DNA from: Podochytrium sp. JEL0797
Taxonomy: Eukaryota > Chytridiomycota > Chytridiomycetes > Chytridiales > Chytriomycetaceae
Length of the DNA: 33,367 nt
Assembly (NCBI GenBank): GCA_027596195.1
Contig: JADGJG010000183.1
Location: forward strand, 1 to 33,367
Direction of reading: 5' to 3'
This document shows, in pieces, positions 21,281 through 31,891 of the stretch. The number at the start of each line of letters is the position of its first letter. Position 1 is the stretch's first letter. The position numbers were made by a program, and so were the translations under genes. A model generated the notes under the pieces. It saw only the letters and a list, made by a program, of their open reading frames with translations, searched no databases and was not told the origin of the DNA.

Positions 21281-22096
21281 ATGCAACTCCTCGCCGCTCT
21301 CTTCCCACTCGCCATCCTCCTCTCTCCCATCCTCGCCCTCCCATCACCCATGACGCCATCCGAAGCCGCCATCCAACAAATCCAACAAGCCCAAGCTGCT
21401 TCGCCCGACACGACAGGCGCCACCCAAGCCTCCCTTCAAGCCCAGATCAACGCCCTCGCCGCAATGCCCAACGCCTTCACCGGAAGCCCGTACTGGGGCG
21501 CTTCGTACCACCCATACATGGGCACCTCCTACAACGGATATCCCATGGGCACCTCCTACACTGGATGGACTCCCGCCCAGAACGCGTTGACGGCCCAGAT
21601 CCAAGCGATCCAGCAACAAATGGTCGGGATGACGGACCCAGCCGCAGTCGCCGCTCTCCAGAACCAGATCATGGCGCTGCAGACTCAGATCGGGGCGTCA
21701 GGAACCGCTCCAGGAATGATGCCAGTCGGTACGATGCCCGGTGGGATGGTGGCCTACAACGGATGGACGCCCACCCAGAACGCGTTGACGTCGCAGATGC
21801 AAGCCCTCCAGCAGCAGATGGTGGGGATGACGGACCCGGCCCAGATTGCCGCGATGCAGAACCAGATCATGGCGCTGCAGACGCAGATTGGAATGTCGGG
21901 CATGGCTCCTGGGATGATGATGCCGGCGGGCGTGATGCCGGGTGGGATGGCGATGCCGGTGGCGCAGCAGCAGAACGCGGCGTTGATGGCGCAGATTCAG
22001 GCAATGCAGCAGCAGATGGCGATGATGGGTTCCAACCCGGCGGCTCAGCAGGCCATGATGGAGCAGATTGCTGCCGTTCAGCATCAGATGGTGTGA
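21281..22096 (+). CDS. Secreted Gln/Met/Ala-rich tandem-repeat protein, member 2
   Basis: Single-exon 271-residue protein, unrecognised family. Signal peptide at residues 1-20 (MQLLAALFPLAILLSPILAL), then a linker with two GTSYxGYPMGTSY-type Tyr-rich motifs (about 66-94). Two near-exact 66-residue units start at residue 95 (21563) and residue 161 (21761). Each reads GWTPxQNALTxQxQALQQQM, VGMTDPA, QNQIMALQTQIG and then APGMMPxGxMPGGM. A third, shorter unit from 21965 (QNAALMAQIQAMQQQM) ends the protein. The helical half matches the units of the protein at 17766, including the TDP turn. The MPGGM linkers are found only here. There are no Cys. A surface, adhesive or matrix role is plausible from composition but not shown. 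Confidence 0.8.
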   Translation: MQLLAALFPLAILLSPILALPSPMTPSEAAIQQIQQAQAASPDTTGATQASLQAQINALAAMPNAFTGSPYWGASYHPYMGTSYNGYPMGTSYTGWTPAQNALTAQIQAIQQQMVGMTDPAAVAALQNQIMALQTQIGASGTAPGMMPVGTMPGGMVAYNGWTPTQNALTSQMQALQQQMVGMTDPAQIAAMQNQIMALQTQIGMSGMAPGMMMPAGVMPGGMAMPVAQQQNAALMAQIQAMQQQMAMMGSNPAAQQAMMEQIAAVQHQMV

Positions 22097-22401
22097 CGGA
22101 TTGTTGAGCGCGTTTTCCTCCTTTCTCTTCTCATCTCTTGTTTATTCTTCTTCTCTTTCTGCGCGTTATTTGCAATGATTGGTGAATATATTATTTCGAC
22201 GCACAAGATGTGGGTGTGCAGCGTAACGAAGTGATTCGGAGACCTCTTTACCCCTAAAACGGACGCCCTCCCCTCACTTTCTTCTTCGTTTCGTAGTCGC
22301 CCGGCACGCGCACAGGGTGCTTTCTTATTGCTGAGACAGTTAAAAAACGAAAGAAAGAGAGATGGAAGTGACAATTTCTCATTTTGGACGAATTTCAAAA
22401 A

Positions 22402-25400
22402 ATGGACTCTTCCATGAGTCTCAGCGGAGCTCCGCGTTCGTTTCAGAGTCTATATGACGTGTCGAGCCCTTCTGCTATTCCGTTTAATGCACCCAACAGC
22501 CAGTCGACCCTCCTGGCAGAAGGATCGCGTTTTGTCGCGATCCCCTCAAAACGCAACAACCTCAGTGTCGACTCGACAAACAACTTTTCTAGCTCTGCAA
22601 ACCTTCTGGTCAATATTGGAGAAGCCATTAAACGCGCCGCGTCGCCTCTCAGAAATACAACTCAGAACGTGACCCTTTCCGTTCCGGATTTGAACCTAAT
22701 TCGCGGAAACGGAGTCCGAGCGCGATCAATGAGTCCAGGACGACGCGGATCCAATCTCCAGCCGCCACAAGAGAATCCGTCCTCGTATTTGGATTTCGAA
22801 AAGCTGTTGCTTCCTATTCTCGTGGGAGGCAATTCCGCGGCAAAAGAAACACAACTCTCGCAACATGGTCACAGATGCCTCTCTACAAGCGACATTCCAA
22901 TTGTTTCAGTCAACTTGTCATCTGTTGATGGAAATCGAGCCCCACCAGTGAGGCGATCGCCATATTCCGTTGAAGAGCAACGACGAGCCGCCATAAATCT
23001 TCCTAGCAGCAGTCAGTGGAGCCAATTAAATTCCCTGCGTATCCATGCGGGATCTCCAGAGAGATCTGAGGAAGGGATTGATCGGATTCTTCAGTTGAGA
23101 ATATATTCGCATATTCTTCGCCATTGCATGACAATGACTGATTTTCAATCGACAGATACTACGCGCAACTCGCCAGCCTTAACGACAAGTTTGATTTTAA
23201 CTCCATCAAGGTAGAAATTCATCAACATGGAGAGTTTTCTAATTGGGTCTCGACAGAATATGAACTTCACTTGGTATGAATCCTTCTCCTCGGATCGCCC
23301 TATTTCGCACTCGTGTATCCAATTCGAAATGGCGTGCGTTCTGTTCAACCTTGCCGCCTTGTACAGTCAACTTGCCTGCTCTCAGCGTCTCTGGACTAAG
23401 GACGGCAAAAAGCAGGCAGCCAGCTACTTCAAAGTAAGAAACGATTGTCGAATATTTGCAAATATCTAAACATGGACGCGTTTTGATGATTTTCAAGAAA
23501 TCAGCCGGAGTGTTCATGCACGTTCGCGACACGCACTGTCAACGCGCTCAGATTCGTTTGGAACGCACTTCCGACTTGACGGACCAGTTCTTGACAGCCT
23601 CGGCTCAAATTATGCTCGCTCAGTCGATGGAGTGTTACTATGAGAGAGCAAATGATGGTATTGATAACTTGAAAATGAAAGTTCGCAATTCTGACCTGTT
23701 TGACAACGCAGACAAAGTTAGCAGCCCAATCATGTCGAAGCTTGCTGCCCAAACCGCCGACTACTACGAAATTTCCTTGCGTCACGCCAAGGAAGGAATT
23801 CACACATTGACTCGCCAAAGATACCCCCGCGTATGATTTTTTTCTCGCTCTTCGTTTTGAATCTCATTCTAACTCAAATGCGAAAAATACAGACGTGGAT
23901 CCAGCAACTCACCGCGAAATCCTTTATTTACGCCGCTGTCGCCCATTACCACGCCCCATTGGCTTTGAACCAAGACCACGCAATGGGTGAACGCATTTCC
24001 CGCCTCACGATCGCCAAGAACCTTGCGACCCGTGCCTCCAAAAGCAGCAAAGACATTGGAGGCTCCGTGAACGATATCGTCAAAGGACATTTGGATCTCA
24101 TCACAACCTCCCTCCTTCTCGCTGATTCAGCCAACTTTGACCGACACAACCATCCTCAAGTCGACAGCTGTCTCGTGAGTATTCTGCAGAGACCCAATGA
24201 GGCCCTTGTGGTTCCGATTACATTCACGGAATCGTCTGGAGACTTGACGCGCTTCAGTGACATTTTTGCCGGCTTTAGAAGACTTGAAGAGGAGCTCGAT
24301 GTGAGTGCCCTGGGAGCCTTTGCAGTGGAAGTGGTGGAAAGGTCATCAAGAGCCTTGGAAAAGTTCAAAAAGGATATTGAAGCGTGAGCCTAACTTGCAT
24401 TCGAAGAGCCGTAACTTCCCTCTAATCCCTCAATGTAGCGAAATCAAATCCCACACGTCATTCGAAACGGAATCCCTGAAAGAAATCCTTGCAACGAACA
24501 AAACCCGCGCCGAAGCCATTTCCGAACACATCCAAATCATTGCCGTGGACGAAACGCACGAACCATTCAAAGACTTCAAAACAAAACTCGAACTGATTCA
24601 CATCAGCTTGAACCAACACGTGCACGAGACGCAAAAGATTCTTGAATCTACGCCCGCTTCGAGTCTCGCGGATGCAGGCACGAAGCAGTTGCACGGGAGT
24701 CTTTGCAAGGCTTTGCGCCAAACGGTTGAATTAGGCAAACAGCGTACAGCGGTGCTTCGCAATCTTCGCTCTCAATATGAAAGCCCTGCGCTCGCCGATT
24801 TTCATCCACTCGAGTGGACTAACGAACGGTTGAAAGCAGTGATTCCGGCTTTGGACCCGAGTCGCGAACATCTCTCGATTGAAGATGTCGTTAGCGAGAA
24901 GAGACGCGAGAGCTCCGTAGCAGAGTTGAAAGTGGCTCTGGAGAAGCTGGCCAAGTTGAAATCTGATAGCGTGTGCAAATTGGAAGAGATTCGAAACTTT
25001 GTGGAGAGCATGGAATCGATTCGTTGAGTGCTTGTTCGTCAACGCTTGACGTTTCTAATGATTTTAATGATTTTACCCTCAGGCGACCATAAAGCGATCC
25101 ACACACAAAAGCTTCGCCTCAAAATCATTGAAGAATCTGTGGAGAGCATCAAGCACGAAAAGGAGGCTGTCCTGCGGAAGATTTCCGAGGTGTCTGGAAC
25201 CGTAAGGCAAATCCCACCAAAGAGACAAGTTGAGGAAGAGTCGCGGAAAACCATCATGAGCTTTGAAGAGTCAATCAAGGCATACAAAAAATTCAGGAGT
25301 GAAATCACGTTGGAAATTTCGGTTTGTTTGTTAACAATTTTACGTCAAGTGCATGATCGCTCATAGAAAAAAATCTCCAGGAATCCATCAAACTCAACGA

Positions 25401-27162
25401 CGAAGCCGAAAAAATCCACAACAAGGCCAAAGACCTCAAAACGAGCTCAGGAGACGCCTCCACAAAATCAAACACGGAAATCCAACTCCTCCTCGACACA
25501 CAATCAATACGCCTCGAACTCGTGAAACCAGTGGTCCCCAAACCTCTTCCCTCGACGCCCCTACCCGAGTCAGAACTTCTCAAAAACATCAACGCATACC
25601 TCGCCGCCTCGAAAGCCGCTTCTGAACCAGCAAAAGTCGTCCAACAAACTTCCAGTCAAGAAATGCTCCTCAACATTCTCCAATTCCAAATGGACCGCAA
25701 TCGCGCAACCACCGCTCTCAATCCAACTACAATCGACCCAGTCAACACAGAAATCAACCAACTCCTCCAACGCATCTTGAACCCACTCGCATCAGCCCCA
25801 GCACCTACCCCCGTCGCCACTCCTGCCACTCCCGCGGCAGAAAAGCCTAAAGAAGACACAGCCGAAGTAAAAACCGCCAAAGAGGTCCAAAAGTTCGAAG
25901 ACATGCTCCACAGCCTCGCCATCACCACCCAACAAGAAATCATCCGCCTCAACAAGATCCGTTCGGAACGCGAAGTGGCGGTCCGAGATGCCGCCGAAGC
26001 CGAGGGAAAGCGCCGCGAGGAGGTGGAACGGCTGTCTCGGAAAGCGGCCAAAGTGTTGGGGGACGTGAGCATGGTTGGGATGGGTGGGCTCAACAAACCA
26101 CCGGATTCCGCTTACACTTCGGCTTGCTATGATTTCGCAAACTTCAATTCGAATGCAAACAAATACGGAATCGACCCGAGAAGACCAGGTGGGAATGGGG
26201 GAGGATTTATCGAGGAACTGAAGCTGAACGGAGGATCTGGCGGCGGTGGCGGAGGACCGTCCGGAGTGCACCAAAAACCACCCTTTGTGCGTGAAACACC
26301 GCAAAGAATCCTTACATACAAGCACGGCGACGTTCAATACGATGAGTTTTACGAGGCCCAAAACGAGATTCCCTTCGCTGGAACCACACCCATGAAAAAA
26401 TCCTGTTCCCCAAGCGAAGAGGTCGTGGACAACGAGAGCGGGTATCTTGATATGGAGATCTCTATCGAAAGACAACGAGCTCAAGCAGTGTACCAGCGAT
26501 ATCAAAAGGAGGCTGATACTGCGAAACGCGAGTACTTACAAAAGGAACAACTAGCGAATGCTGCCAGAGAAGCCGAGGAGGGTTTAAATAATGCAAGAAA
26601 TCAGTTGCATGAAGCGATGCATCCTAGATCTCCTCCGAATAATGGCAACGGAGGCGGTGGACTGACAGGAATAGTCCACAACTTCTTCCATATGCAAAGC
26701 GCGGCACCAACGAATACGGACTCGTCCGCAACGGATCCAAGACGGTTTGCGCGTAAGCCGAATGCACCGAGCTCGAAAATGTTCCCAGGAGGTCAACCGA
26801 ACACAAGAGTCAACAACGTCCATGTTCCAGACACGCCTTTGGACAGTTTCTTTGAGGCAAAATCCGCCCCAGAGCAAGCGAATCCATCTCTATTTGCGCA
26901 ATGGGCCAACATCGCATCCATGAGTAAGGGAACCGAATCTGGCAGCGACTCGTCAACCTCCTCCAGAACTCCACCGACGCGTAAACCTGTAATTTTGACG
27001 AAGCCCGGAATGGAAGACAAGTCAGTGCAGGACATGATGGAAAGCGCGACTTCTCCGGGAGTTGGAACCAGTGGAAAGAGTCAAAAGAAGCCCATCAAAA
27101 AGTACGACAGTGGAATCGGGAGCGAGACTTCGAAGCAGAGCCGGAAACTCGGTTTGTTTTGA
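22402..27162 (+). CDS. BRO1-domain ESCRT adaptor (ALIX/Bro1/PalA-like), extended
   Basis: Adaptor that binds ESCRT-III and ubiquitinated cargo in endosomal sorting, or in pH signalling if it is the PalA/Rim20 type. Closed eight-exon model: 22402-23093, 23156-23210, 23257-23433, 23498-23830, 23893-24383, 24439-25022, 25083-25321 and 25381-27162, giving 1,450 residues. ALIX and Bro1 are about 850 residues. Residues 1-130 are a Ser-rich extension. The BRO1 domain (about 130-540) is marked by YYAQLASLNDKF, FTWYESF, EMACVLFNLAALYSQLA, AQSMECYYERA and AKSFIYAAVAHYHA. A helical V-like domain (about 560-870) follows, with KTRAEAISEHIQI and KLRLKIIEESVESIKHEKEAV. The final 580 residues are unusual: a QFQMDRNR segment, charged coiled coil (SREVAVRDAAEAEGKRREEVE-like), Gly/Pro-rich linkers, a second coiled coil (ERQRAQAVYQRYQKEAD) and a Ser/Thr/Lys tail. 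Two introns use GTTGAG donors. Confidence 0.9.
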
Positions 27163-27297
27163 CATCTAACTACTGCTTTTGCAACTGAATTCTAACCTAC
27201 TTCCTTTCCAAAAGGGGACATCTCTCGTGTGGTCAAGAAAGAGAGCGAGGAAGCCGTGTCGCACTTTTTCAACGGATCAAGAAACTAGATATATAGA

Positions 27298-27303
27298 AAT
27301 AAA
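27298..27303 (+). terminator. AATAAA polyadenylation signal after the BRO1 gene
   Basis: AATAAA 136 bp after the BRO1 stop, in the 247 bp that separate it from the convergent phosphatase gene. The remainder of that interval is A-rich with no gene. Confidence 0.4.
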
Positions 27304-27409
27304 ATCTCTTTTTTTCATCTTACTAGTACTAGGGAGGGCTTTAAAAGAAGAAAAGAAGAAAAATAAGACAAAATCAATATTAAGGAGTGGTTGTCGGGTC
27401 GCCCCAATA

Positions 27410-28708
27410 TCACCAAGGAGGAACCGAGTAGGTGATCTCCGAAACTCCGTTCAAGACCAAATACGGGCGATACGCGTCCTTGTACAGGTTTTCCAAGTTG
27501 GTGACTCCACTCATGACCAAAACAGGGTCAATCTGTGCACTCGTTCCAGCGAGAATGTCCTACAAACGCAAAAGGAATGAGAAAAAACCAAGCAACAGGA
27601 CAAAAACGCCAACATACCGTATCCATCCGATCCCCCACAATACAAATCTCCTCCTTCGGCAACCCCAAATACGCCTGCGCATACCCCATCATCAAACTAC
27701 TCGGCTTTCCACACGTGAAAGCCTTCTTCCCCGACGCCACCTCCAAAATGGTCAAAAAGCATCCCGGCCCCATGATCCGCACTCCATTCTCCCCCACCGC
27801 GTCCGTGTCCGAGTTGGTTCCAATCAACTTGGCCTTGCCTTTCGTGATGAGGGAGAGGGCCTTTTGCATGGCTTCGAAGCTGTGCGAGGGTCCCTCGGAG
27901 CCGATGACGACGTAGTCGGGGGAAACGTCGTCCATGGTGAATCCGTGCTCGTAGAGGGTATCTGCGTGTCAGAATCAATACCGAAGTATCACGTCAAGTG
28001 GGATTCCCAAAATGAAAAACAACAAACTCACACTTGAGACCCGCAGTTCCCAAAACAAACGCCTTTCCACCCTTGGGTTTCTGACTTTGCATAAACTTGG
28101 CCGTCGCAAGCGCTACCAAACAGAAAAGAAATTCAATTTGAGGAATCAGCACTTGTTTCGAATGCCGCGTTCCGAAGTAAATTTCTCACCAGACGTGTAA
28201 AAGTGGGATGGCAAGATATCGGGAATCCCCAAACGGGCCAGTTTGTCGGACAATTCTTGCGGGGTCGGGGAGGCCGAGTTGGTCTGTTCGTTTTCGGAAC
28301 CCAAACAAAAAAACCCGTTCAGAATAGAATACTTTGGAAAAGAAACAACCACCACACACCAAGAACAGAAACTGCTTCTCTTCTCTCTGAAGCCAAGCGA
28401 CGAATTCCTGCACTCCAGGGAGGAGCTGTTCGCCTGGGCAAATGAAATTCAATCAATACGTGAACAACCACTCCACCCCTCGTGCAACATGCTTACCATG
28501 GAACAAGACTCCATCCATATCCACAATGAAACCTTTCTGTATCAAGTAACACAGGTATCAGAGTCAGATCAGAAAATAAGGGGCCGAAACCAAGCTCCTT
28601 CTCTCCTCGCAGTCTCACCTTGTTCCTAATCAACTCCAACCGCTCTCTAAACTCTTCATTCGGAAGCTCACTGAGCTCAGCCATCTCGGAGGTCGTGAAG
28701 CGTCCCAT
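27410..28708 (-). CDS. HAD-superfamily phosphatase, PGP/p-nitrophenylphosphatase type, copy A
   Basis: Class IIA HAD hydrolase, the group of phosphoglycolate phosphatase and yeast Pho13, which removes phosphate from small metabolites. Closed seven-exon model: 28708-28619, 28536-28497, 28433-28360, 28283-28190, 28112-28032, 27961-27618 and 27559-27410, giving 290 residues. Catalytic motifs are complete: nucleophile motif FIVDMDGVLFHG, motif II in FLTNSASPTPQE, the Lys of GKPSSLMMGYAQ, and motif IV GDRMDTDILAG joined across the last intron. The cap domain lies between, with YEHGFTMDDVSPDYVVIGSEG. There is no targeting signal, so it is likely cytosolic. It is a tandem paralogue of copy B, 350 bp away. 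It differs by an extra intron (28189-28113) and the absence of one that B has in the cap/core region. Confidence 0.93.
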
Positions 28709-29058
28709 TCGGCAGGTTGATCGGGCTTTTCCGCAGAGATTTTTTTTGATGGCTTTTCGCGCTTGGCGTCAAAGCAGTGCATGCGGTGATTGCAAAAAAA
28801 CGTGTCTTTTTCGTTTCTCCGCAACGCGTGTGATAAGCGATAAGGGGGAAAGCAGTTTTACGTTCTTCGTGCTCTGGAGAAACTGAATCCAACGATTCCG
28901 CCAAGAAGTGCACCTTGAACTGACAACACTCAACAGCAACACGAATTGCGAAAAAAAAACGCGCAGTGTTTATTGTTGCACTTGGAGAAAAGTTCATAAA
29001 AAGCACAGGGACTTGGTGGAAAAGAGAAAAAGGGAGCAACGCGGATCGGCAAACATTT

Positions 29059-30426
29059 TTAGATTTCTCTGGTGAGCTCTCCGACTCCGTTCAAAATCAG
29101 GTACGGGCGGTACGCGTCTTGGTAGAGGTTGCCCAAGTTGGTGACTCCACTCATGACGAGGACAGGGTCGATTTGGGCGCTGGTTCCAGCGAGAATATCC
29201 TTTGAAACCCGATCAAAACAAAGAAAAGTATCAGTCGACTTGATTCAAAGACACAAAGCGAAAATGGACATACCGTGTCCATACGGTCTCCAATGATGCA
29301 AGTCTCTTCCTTGGCGAGTCCCAAGTAGCTTTGCGCGTAAGCCATCATGAGCGACGAAGGCTTTCCGCACGTAAAGGCCTTCTTTCCAGATGCAACCTCC
29401 AACGCAGCAATAAAGGCTCCAGTTCCGAGGACGCATTCTCCTCCTTCCATGACTCCGTTGGTATCTGCCAAAAGTCAAGTCAGCGTCTCATTCAAGTGAA
29501 AACAAAACAAAACAAAAAGGTTCGTTTTCGGATCCACCACACAATCAACATGGAAGCAGTTCGCTTACCGGGGTTGGTTCCAATCAGCTTGGCGTTGTCC
29601 TTGGTGATCAAACTAAGGGCCTTTTGGAGTCCCTCAAAGTTGTGCGTCGAACCTTCAGTTCCGATCACCACGTAGTCTGGCTTGTTGTCAGACATGGTGA
29701 ATCCGTGCTCGTACAACGCGTCTGTTAGCGTAATAACTCAGTCTTTCGAATCCGCCAAAGTCCCCTTATTTTCGACACAATCGCAAAAACACACTCACAC
29801 GTCAACCCGGCTCCTCCCAACACAAAACACTTTCCGCCATTGGGCTTCTGGCTCTTCAAGAACTTGGCCGTCGAAATGGCCGAGGTGTAAAAGTTCTCGG
29901 GGGCAATGTCGAGTCCGAGACGCATGAGCTTCTCTGAGAGCTCCTTCGGGGTCGGGGTCGAATTGTTGGTCTGTTTGAAGCAAATCGTTGAGATTCCGGA
30001 AAGGATGGAAACCAAAACAGATAAGGGAATCGAAGCACGGCTTTCAACCGCAAAGACTCAACAAAACACGAACCAGGAACAGGAACTGCTTCTGCTCAGA
30101 GATCAACCACTCCACAAAGTCCTTTGCGCCGGGAAGCAGCTGGCTTCCTGAATTTATCCGGAAAACGGGTCAGCATCAAAACAAAGCCAAACCAATCAAA
30201 AACACGGGGATATCCAACGAACCGTGGTAGATCACTCCATCCATATCGATAATGAATCCTTTCTGTTGGATCATCAGTATCAAAACAAAACATCGTCACC
30301 TTGAGCCCCGTAAATTCAACCCGGCCATACCTTGTTCTTGATGAGCTCGAGACGGGCCTTGAACTGATCCTCGGGGAGTTCAGTCATCTTGGCCAGTTCG
30401 GTGGCAGAGAATGCGTTGGTGAGCAT
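29059..30426 (-). CDS. HAD-superfamily phosphatase, PGP/p-nitrophenylphosphatase type, copy B
   Basis: Paralogue of copy A with the same predicted reaction. Closed seven-exon model: 30426-30331, 30262-30223, 30147-30074, 29970-29799, 29721-29569, 29464-29274 and 29199-29059, giving 288 residues. Motifs: FIIDMDGVIYHG, FLTNNSTPTPKE, CGKPSSLMMAYAQ and GDRMDTDILAG, all intact. Compared with A, the fourth exon spans what is two exons in A, and an additional intron (29568-29465) splits the segment after IGTNPG. The 5' part of this gene, through exon 3, lies inside the tandemly duplicated unit 30044-31704, so a truncated extra copy exists at 31735-32088. The 350 bp between the two phosphatase genes (28709-29058) hold no ORF of interest. 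Confidence 0.93.
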
Positions 30427-30525
30427 ATGAGTGGTGGAGGGATTTGGGAGTAGTTTTTTGCCACTTTGCTTCGCAATCTCCAATCGGGGAGAAAAGTTTT
30501 TTTAAAGGGAAATTAATTCAATATC

Positions 30526-30591
30526 ACACAGGCCTGTGTAATGGAATGGAGCACACAGGCCTGTAAGATTTATGTATGACACAGGCCTGTG
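30526..30591. promoter_or_regulatory. Triple ACAGGCCTGT palindrome array
   Basis: Three perfect palindromes sharing the core ACAGGCCTGT: a 14-mer at 30526-30539, a 10-mer at 30555-30564 and a 12-mer at 30580-30591. Centre-to-centre spacing is 27 and 26 bp. They lie 100 bp upstream of phosphatase copy B and about 640 bp upstream of the divergent secreted gene. The regular spacing suggests binding of a dimeric transcription factor; the factor is unknown. No gene is visible between here and 31150. Confidence 0.6.
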
Positions 30592-31189
30592 CGGTCCAAT
30601 TATTTTGTTATTCAATTTAACCAACGCAGACTGTCAGCTCAAATTAAACAGTGCTCACCTTGGCCGCTGTCTCGTGAGATTGAATAAGGAGAGCTAACCT
30701 CTGGTGATTTGAATGTTCCAGGTTTACGAAAGATGTGACGCGCTGTCGTAAGTAGAAGAAAGGCGCGAGCTATTAAATTCAGGAGCCGTGCGGTCCATTT
30801 TCTTACACAGAGTCTGGGTGGCAGGGTCGGATCTTGGAGTCCACCGCAGTCAGAATTACGGAAGCACCTGCACGCCATCACCCCAGAAAATGCGATCCGA
30901 ATAACTTCGAGTTATTCGCATTGGGCGAGATTTGAATCACTTTTTGACAACATGCGAAATAAGAGGACAAGGCCAATTGCGTAAATCAACGGCATGAAAA
31001 CTATTTCCAGTTACTTGGTGTAATAATTGCGAATATTAGTGGGGAATCTTCGTAATTTAGTTCTTAACTTCCTGGTTTCATTCCGCATTTACGTAAATTT
31101 TACATAAATCTACTGATTGACCCAAAATTTGGTTTCAAGAAAAGTAATATTGCAAATAAAAGATGCCTGAAACAATGCGTCCCGAAAAG

Positions 31190-31196
31190 TATAAAA
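31190..31196 (+). promoter_or_regulatory. TATA box of the secreted GDPHF gene, unit 1
   Basis: TATAAAA, 42 bp before the ATG at 31232. An in-frame ATG at 31163 lies upstream of the box, which argues that 31232, followed immediately by a signal peptide, is the true start. Confidence 0.6.
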
Positions 31197-31231
31197 CGCG
31201 ACCAACAAAACTCCTCAATTCCAAACACAAA

Positions 31232-31891
31232 ATGAACTTTACTGCATTGTCTCTCCTTGTGGGCCTTCTGTCACAAATTGCATCCTCCCAAACTTGCGGA
31301 GGCAACTCCAACCCAGCATCCCTCTTCGTGTTCAACCCCGCGAATTTAAGCTACGACTCCTCAGTCGGTGGTGCCACCTTCACGATAGCATTGTCTTGCA
31401 AACCTGAAGGCGACATCCGTGCCGCGTTCAAGATGGCCGGGTTGCAGATGAACAACCCCATCGTCGCATTCACTGCCGATAACTGGTCCACCCCTCAGTC
31501 GGTTACAATCACGGCCGCCCCTGGTGCACTCGTTTCCGCCGGCAACTCGATCGAGGTGGACATTGATGCTCCATGTGATGCTAGTTTGCATGAGCAAAGC
31601 GCCTCGTATCCGTTTACGCACAAGGATGAAGGAACTTGTGGGGTTGACGCTTTCGCGGGCAACGGAGAGAACAAGTGCACGGTTTGGGGTGACCCTCACT
31701 TTGTTCAACCGCAAAGACTCAACAAAACACGAACCAGGAACAGGAACTGCTTCTGCTCAGAGATCAACCACTCCACAAAGTCCTTGGCGCCAGGCAGCAG
31801 CTGGCTTCCTGAATTTATCCGGAAAACGGGTCAGCATCAAAACAAAGCCAAACCAATCAAAAACACGGGGATATCCAACGAACCGTGGTAG
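31232..31891 (+). pseudogene. Truncated secreted VWD-like gene fused to antisense phosphatase sequence
   Basis: The first 157 codons encode a signal peptide (MNFTALSLLVGLLSQIASS) and a Cys-containing secreted domain, with GGATFTIALSCKPEGD and DIDAPCDASLHEQ. They end CTVWGDPHF, the hallmark opening of a von Willebrand factor D domain. At 31704 the duplication junction replaces the rest of the gene with sequence copied from phosphatase copy B read backwards. This adds about 62 unrelated residues before a stop at 31891. The open chimera is therefore a broken copy: the VWD-like part is missing. Which upstream domain this is I cannot say. The VWD call rests on one short motif. The intact gene, if any, would continue beyond the window end from unit 2. 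Confidence 0.7.

Larger units (their letters stand above)
30044..31704. repeat. Tandem duplication, unit 1 (about 1.66 kb)
   Basis: Begins inside the third intron of phosphatase copy B at TTCAACCGCAAAG and ends at GACCCTCACTTTG within the secreted GDPHF gene. It is followed directly by the same sequence again. The junction shares TTCAACC with the left end, so microhomology-mediated duplication is plausible. A few substitutions and small indels separate the units (offset 1661 at the left, 1664 at the right). Content: three phosphatase exons, the triple palindrome, about 550 bp of unassigned sequence (30600-31150), a TATA box and the 5' part of the secreted gene. Confidence 0.9.

Noticed and set aside
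30526..30591. Palindrome cluster as a CRISPR array or transposon terminal repeats
   Set aside because: There are only three short cores, with no spacers of uniform kind. There is no transposase, and the cores are internal to the duplicated unit rather than at its ends.
30639..30881. Minus-strand 80-codon ORF in the duplicated spacer, present in part in both units
   Set aside because: The frame is not kept in unit 2, the start codon is doubtful, and there is no recognisable motif.
30820..30960. Possible tRNA or 5S gene, because of a GGGCGAGATTTGAATC stretch
   Set aside because: No B-box GGTTCGANTCC match, no cloverleaf and no 5S internal promoter could be traced.
31163..31231. Upstream in-frame ATG for the secreted gene at 31232
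   Set aside because: It lies before the TATA box and would bury the signal peptide. The equivalent ATG in unit 2 has the same problem.
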